Origin: Rhynchopus euleeides
Lineage: Eukaryota; Euglenozoa; Diplonemea; Diplonemida; Diplonemidae
DNA: 64,000 nucleotides
Reading direction: 5' to 3'
Assembly: GCA_963210315.1 (NCBI GenBank)
Contig: OY723269.1
Location: forward strand, 1-64,000
The notes under the pieces are model-generated. The model was not told the DNA's origin. It saw only the letters and a program-made list of their open reading frames with translations, and ran no database searches. Below, piece by piece: positions 62,357-64,000 of the stretch. How positions within the stretch are numbered: the first letter of the stretch is position 1; every line of letters begins with the position of its first letter. Position numbers and translations under genes: made by a program.

Positions 62357-64000
62357 TTGCAGAAAGGGTCGCCCCCTGTCCCCGCGAGTTGGCTCGGCCA
62401 GGTCCCCCGAGGATCCAGGCCGACGGTATCGCTGCCCGCACTGCGGGTGTCTCTCCCCTCCCCCCTTGGGGGCCCCTCGGGTGGATCGGGTGGTGGGTGG
62501 AATGGGAGCTGGGCCCCCCCCCCTTTGGGTGGTGGCTGGGTGGTGGCAGGGAGGAGGTCAGGGGGGAGGGGTGGTGGTGGACAGACGTCTGTTGTTGATC
62601 CCAAGCCGACCCTCACTGATCTGAAGGACTTCATCTGCACCTGTGATGTCGACAACTCGGTGAACGTGACTGGTGCGAAAGCGACATTCGACAAGTGCGT
62701 GGCAAAGCCGTGTGGTGACGGTCAGGCCTGCAAGGACCCCAACAGGAAGTACTCGCGTAGGAACGACGCCATCTGCGCCTGCGACAAGGACCCGAGCCTG
62801 ACCAGCACCGGTGCATCAACGACTTTATCGAAGAATGCGTGCGGGTCCAAACAGTCCAAGCGGGGTGGGGACGGACAGACGTGTGTTGACCCCAAGCCGA
62901 CCCTCACGGATCTGAAGGACTCCTTCTGCGCCTGTAATGGGGACGGCGTGCGACGCTACAGCGGAGGCAACAACAACGACTCCATCACCGATCCGGGTGG
63001 AGTGCAGCAGTCCCCCGGGGCGCCCTCGGACACCCGGACCGGAAGTGGGTTCGACAACCGCAACAGCTACAACATCGGCAGCTTCGAGGGCAACACTCTG
63101 CTGGTGCTGGCCCTCTGGGTGGCGGATGGACTGTTGCGGGCGGCGGGGTGGGCAGCGACAGGGCCCCACACGCGCTGGCCATGGGTGGAGGCGGCCCCGC
63201 AGGCCGCTTGGGGAGCGCTGCTGAGGGCCAGGTGGGAGGCCCAGGGGCCAACGTGGGAGGGTATATGGGGTCCGGGGGCACTGCTGATGGGAGCTGGATG
63301 GCTGGCCGCTCAGGCGGTGGTGCGAGAGGTGGTCCGAGCGGGGAGCAAGCTAGGGCCCTGGCCCAGGTGCCGACACCTCGGGCTGCCTCCAGCAGTGAAA
63401 GAGGCGTGGGCCCTCTGGGGGGCTGCAGCCACCGCGCCGGGTGGCTGGGGCGGCGCCTTAGAGACAGGGGCGGTGGTATTGTGCGCTGTGTGGCTGTGCA
63501 GTCGACGAGCGGCGCGCGGATTCTGGGGTAGACAGCGGCCGGGCGCCGTGCAGCTCTCCTCCTGGGCGATATGGGCAGCCACAGGAGGTCTGGCAGGGGG
63601 CACGGATCTCGTGGGCACGGTGCAGACAGCCGTAGAGGGGTGCGCCGGATGGTTCGAGGAGGCGGCGCCCCAAGCGACGGTGGTGGCCACACAGGGGCTG
63701 GCGGGATTGTGCGTCGCTCTGTGGGTGCTGACGGCAGGCTTTGCATGGCGGGGGTGCCTCAGACGGAGACGGGTAGTGGCGCGCAGGTGGACATGGCCGG
63801 CCCGACGGTGCAGTCGATGGGTCAGCCGCCGCCGTCACCTGGACCCCCTGGTGCCTTCCACTGTGTGTCGGTCTCGTCTTCGCAACGAACGAGGGCGAGC
63901 TGCGCTGAGGCTGGAGCTGCAGGCGAACAGCCTACGAGCATGGAGCGGCGACAGGGGTTGGTGGGCCATGCTCCTGCTGCTGATAGGGGCCTCCAGCGGG
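62078..64000 (+). CDS. Long open frame: Cys-rich repeats then Trp-rich hydrophobic region (partial, runs off window)
   Basis: No stop occurs in this frame from 62069 to the window edge (641 codons or more), after TAA at 62066. The first ATG, 62078, lies in the minisatellite, so the true start is doubtful; an exon may begin nearer 62560. From 62579 two related repeats read GQT(C/S)VDPKPTLTDLKDxxC-x-C with a third between (DGQACKDPNRKYSRRNDAIC), an EGF-like or small disulfide-repeat pattern. From about 63090 the protein becomes Trp/Ala/Leu-rich with hydrophobic stretches (LLVLALWVADGLL, VVLCAVWLC, GLCVALWVLTAGF) separated by Arg-rich parts, possibly several membrane helices. The first repeat has lost one Cys. 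I recognise no family; a surface protein or an element-derived polyprotein are both possible. Confidence 0.5.
   Translation, partial: MVVPNLGPTHKATRWWSQIWDRPIKRPDGGPKFGTDRKIDQRAVPNLGRTNKATRWRSQIWDRPRKRPDGGPKFGTDRESDQMVVPNLGPTEKLQKGSPPVPASWLGQVPRGSRPTVSLPALRVSLPSPLGGPSGGSGGGWNGSWAPPPLGGGWVVAGRRSGGRGGGGQTSVVDPKPTLTDLKDFICTCDVDNSVNVTGAKATFDKCVAKPCGDGQACKDPNRKYSRRNDAICACDKDPSLTSTGASTTLSKNACGSKQSKRGGDGQTCVDPKPTLTDLKDSFCACNGDGVRRYSGGNNNDSITDPGGVQQSPGAPSDTRTGSGFDNRNSYNIGSFEGNTLLVLALWVADGLLRAAGWAATGPHTRWPWVEAAPQAAWGALLRARWEAQGPTWEGIWGPGALLMGAGWLAAQAVVREVVRAGSKLGPWPRCRHLGLPPAVKEAWALWGAAATAPGGWGGALETGAVVLCAVWLCSRRAARGFWGRQRPGAVQLSSWAIWAATGGLAGGTDLVGTVQTAVEGCAGWFEEAAPQATVVATQGLAGLCVALWVLTAGFAWRGCLRRRRVVARRWTWPARRCSRWVSRRRHLDPLVPSTVCRSRLRNERGRAALRLELQANSLRAWSGDRGWWAMLLLLIGASSG

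Noticed and set aside
62014..62694. A 226-codon minus-strand ORF with repeated SVPNLGPPSGRF blocks
   Set aside because: It is the antisense reading of the 41-bp minisatellite. The plus strand carries the better coding signal with Cys-rich repeats to the right.

Overview
This window is nuclear DNA of a eukaryote, most likely a free-living protist; I cannot name the lineage. Evidence: a gene with a plausible GT-AG intron, secreted and type I membrane proteins with signal peptides, a PIF1-type helicase fused to an OTU domain, poly-A-tailed retroposons with target-site duplications, long telomere-like arrays, and very low gene density without operons. Only about five protein-coding loci are supported.

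Layout. 1-37171 is satellite DNA. Six arrays of an 8-bp unit, TTTGCGGG (about 21.4 kb in all, all in the same orientation), alternate with spacers: two nearly identical 887-bp spacers, a block of twelve 569-bp repeats (16660-23359), a 3.1-kb block with a PIF1-OTU helicase lacking its Walker A region (23847-26240, minus), and two nearly identical 2.04-kb spacers. The DNA right after arrays 3, 4 and 5 and every 569-bp unit begin with the same short palindrome, ACTATAATGTATAGT.

37172-43576 is a nest of mobile elements. I name three families for this report: T (about 610 bp, poly-A, 11-bp target duplications, 3' end like a tRNA T-arm), R-S (about 1.08 kb) and V (about 780 bp, poly-A). They form two large inverted repeats (37918-40452 and 41091-42804). 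An OTU-protease fragment lies between two V copies. A short run of TTTGCGGG sits exactly at an element junction.

43577-64000 is gene-bearing. It holds a complete GST kappa gene (45023-45703, minus), a two-exon type I membrane protein (49160-50234, minus), and a very large secreted beta-rich repeat protein gene (59573 down to 53233, minus). The large gene is split by a 106-bp T insertion with an 11-bp target duplication and loses its 3' end in an R-S element. A TA-flanked MITE (60629-60977) follows. The right edge carries a 41-bp palindromic minisatellite leading into a long open frame that runs off the window. That frame has Cys-rich repeats followed by a Trp-rich hydrophobic region.

The genes do not form a pathway. 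The coherent story is genome structure: telomere-like arrays, their linked spacers, and retroposons that insert into arrays, into each other and into a host gene.
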